Source of the DNA: Flavobacterium psychrophilum
GTDB lineage: Bacteria; Bacteroidota; Bacteroidia; Flavobacteriales; Flavobacteriaceae
Assembly (NCBI GenBank): GCA_945878515.1
Contig: CAMCTL010000205.1
Location: 1-5,324, forward strand
Direction of reading: 5' to 3'
DNA length: 5,324 nucleotides
Positions 5,301 to 5,324 of this stretch are shown here, piece after piece. Position 1 is the stretch's first letter; every line of letters starts with the position of its first letter. The translations under genes and the position numbers were made by a program. The notes under the pieces were generated by a model, which worked only from the letters and a program-made list of their open reading frames with translations, was not told the origin of the DNA and made no database searches.

Positions 5301-5324
5301 AGAAAATTTTAAATATCCAGACAC

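Noticed and set aside
5123..5324. A gene, tRNA or CRISPR array in the right-hand end
   Set aside because: No long open frame, no tRNA cloverleaf and no regularly spaced direct repeats are visible. The structure is one inverted repeat pair.

Overview
The window reads as chromosomal DNA of a flavobacterium-like member of the Bacteroidota. Three things suggest this: low-GC DNA without clear Shine-Dalgarno sequences before its start codons, several upstream matches to the Bacteroidota -7 promoter box TAnnTTTG, and protein types typical of that group (a DUF6268-like outer-membrane barrel, DUF2147, and a methionine synthase split into separate polypeptides). The species cannot be named from the sequence alone.

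Positions 1-1615 (+ strand) look like the end of a sulfite-reduction/siroheme operon. It holds the C-terminus of a siroheme-synthase-type precorrin-2 dehydrogenase, then a type-2 ferredoxin-NADP+ reductase, then an adrenodoxin-like [2Fe-2S] ferredoxin. The likely logic is that siroheme is made for sulfite reductase while reductase and ferredoxin pass NADPH electrons to a reductive enzyme, plausibly sulfite reductase itself. The sulfite reductase would lie upstream, outside the window.

Positions 1616-3564 hold a convergent pair of envelope or exported proteins with their own promoters. One is a predicted outer-membrane beta-barrel (+) and the other a secreted DUF2147 protein (-), with only 29 bp between their stop codons. 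The promoter of the DUF2147 gene overlaps a perfect 16-bp palindrome.

Positions 3495-4566 return to sulfur metabolism: a free-standing homocysteine-binding (zinc methyltransferase) module of cobalamin-dependent methionine synthase. It is preceded by a TAnnTTTG promoter whose predicted transcript would begin almost exactly at a 14-bp hairpin. The hairpin loop can pair with the tail just upstream of the start codon, giving a possible H-type pseudoknot. This is the best candidate here for an undescribed regulatory element.

Positions 4567-5324 are different in character: a very AT-rich gene for an unrecognised lipoprotein, then about 200 bp without a gene that carry a long inverted repeat whose arms are themselves palindromic. 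The expected remainder of methionine synthase (folate-, cobalamin- and SAM-binding modules) does not follow directly, so this tract may be an insertion between the two parts of a split metH locus.
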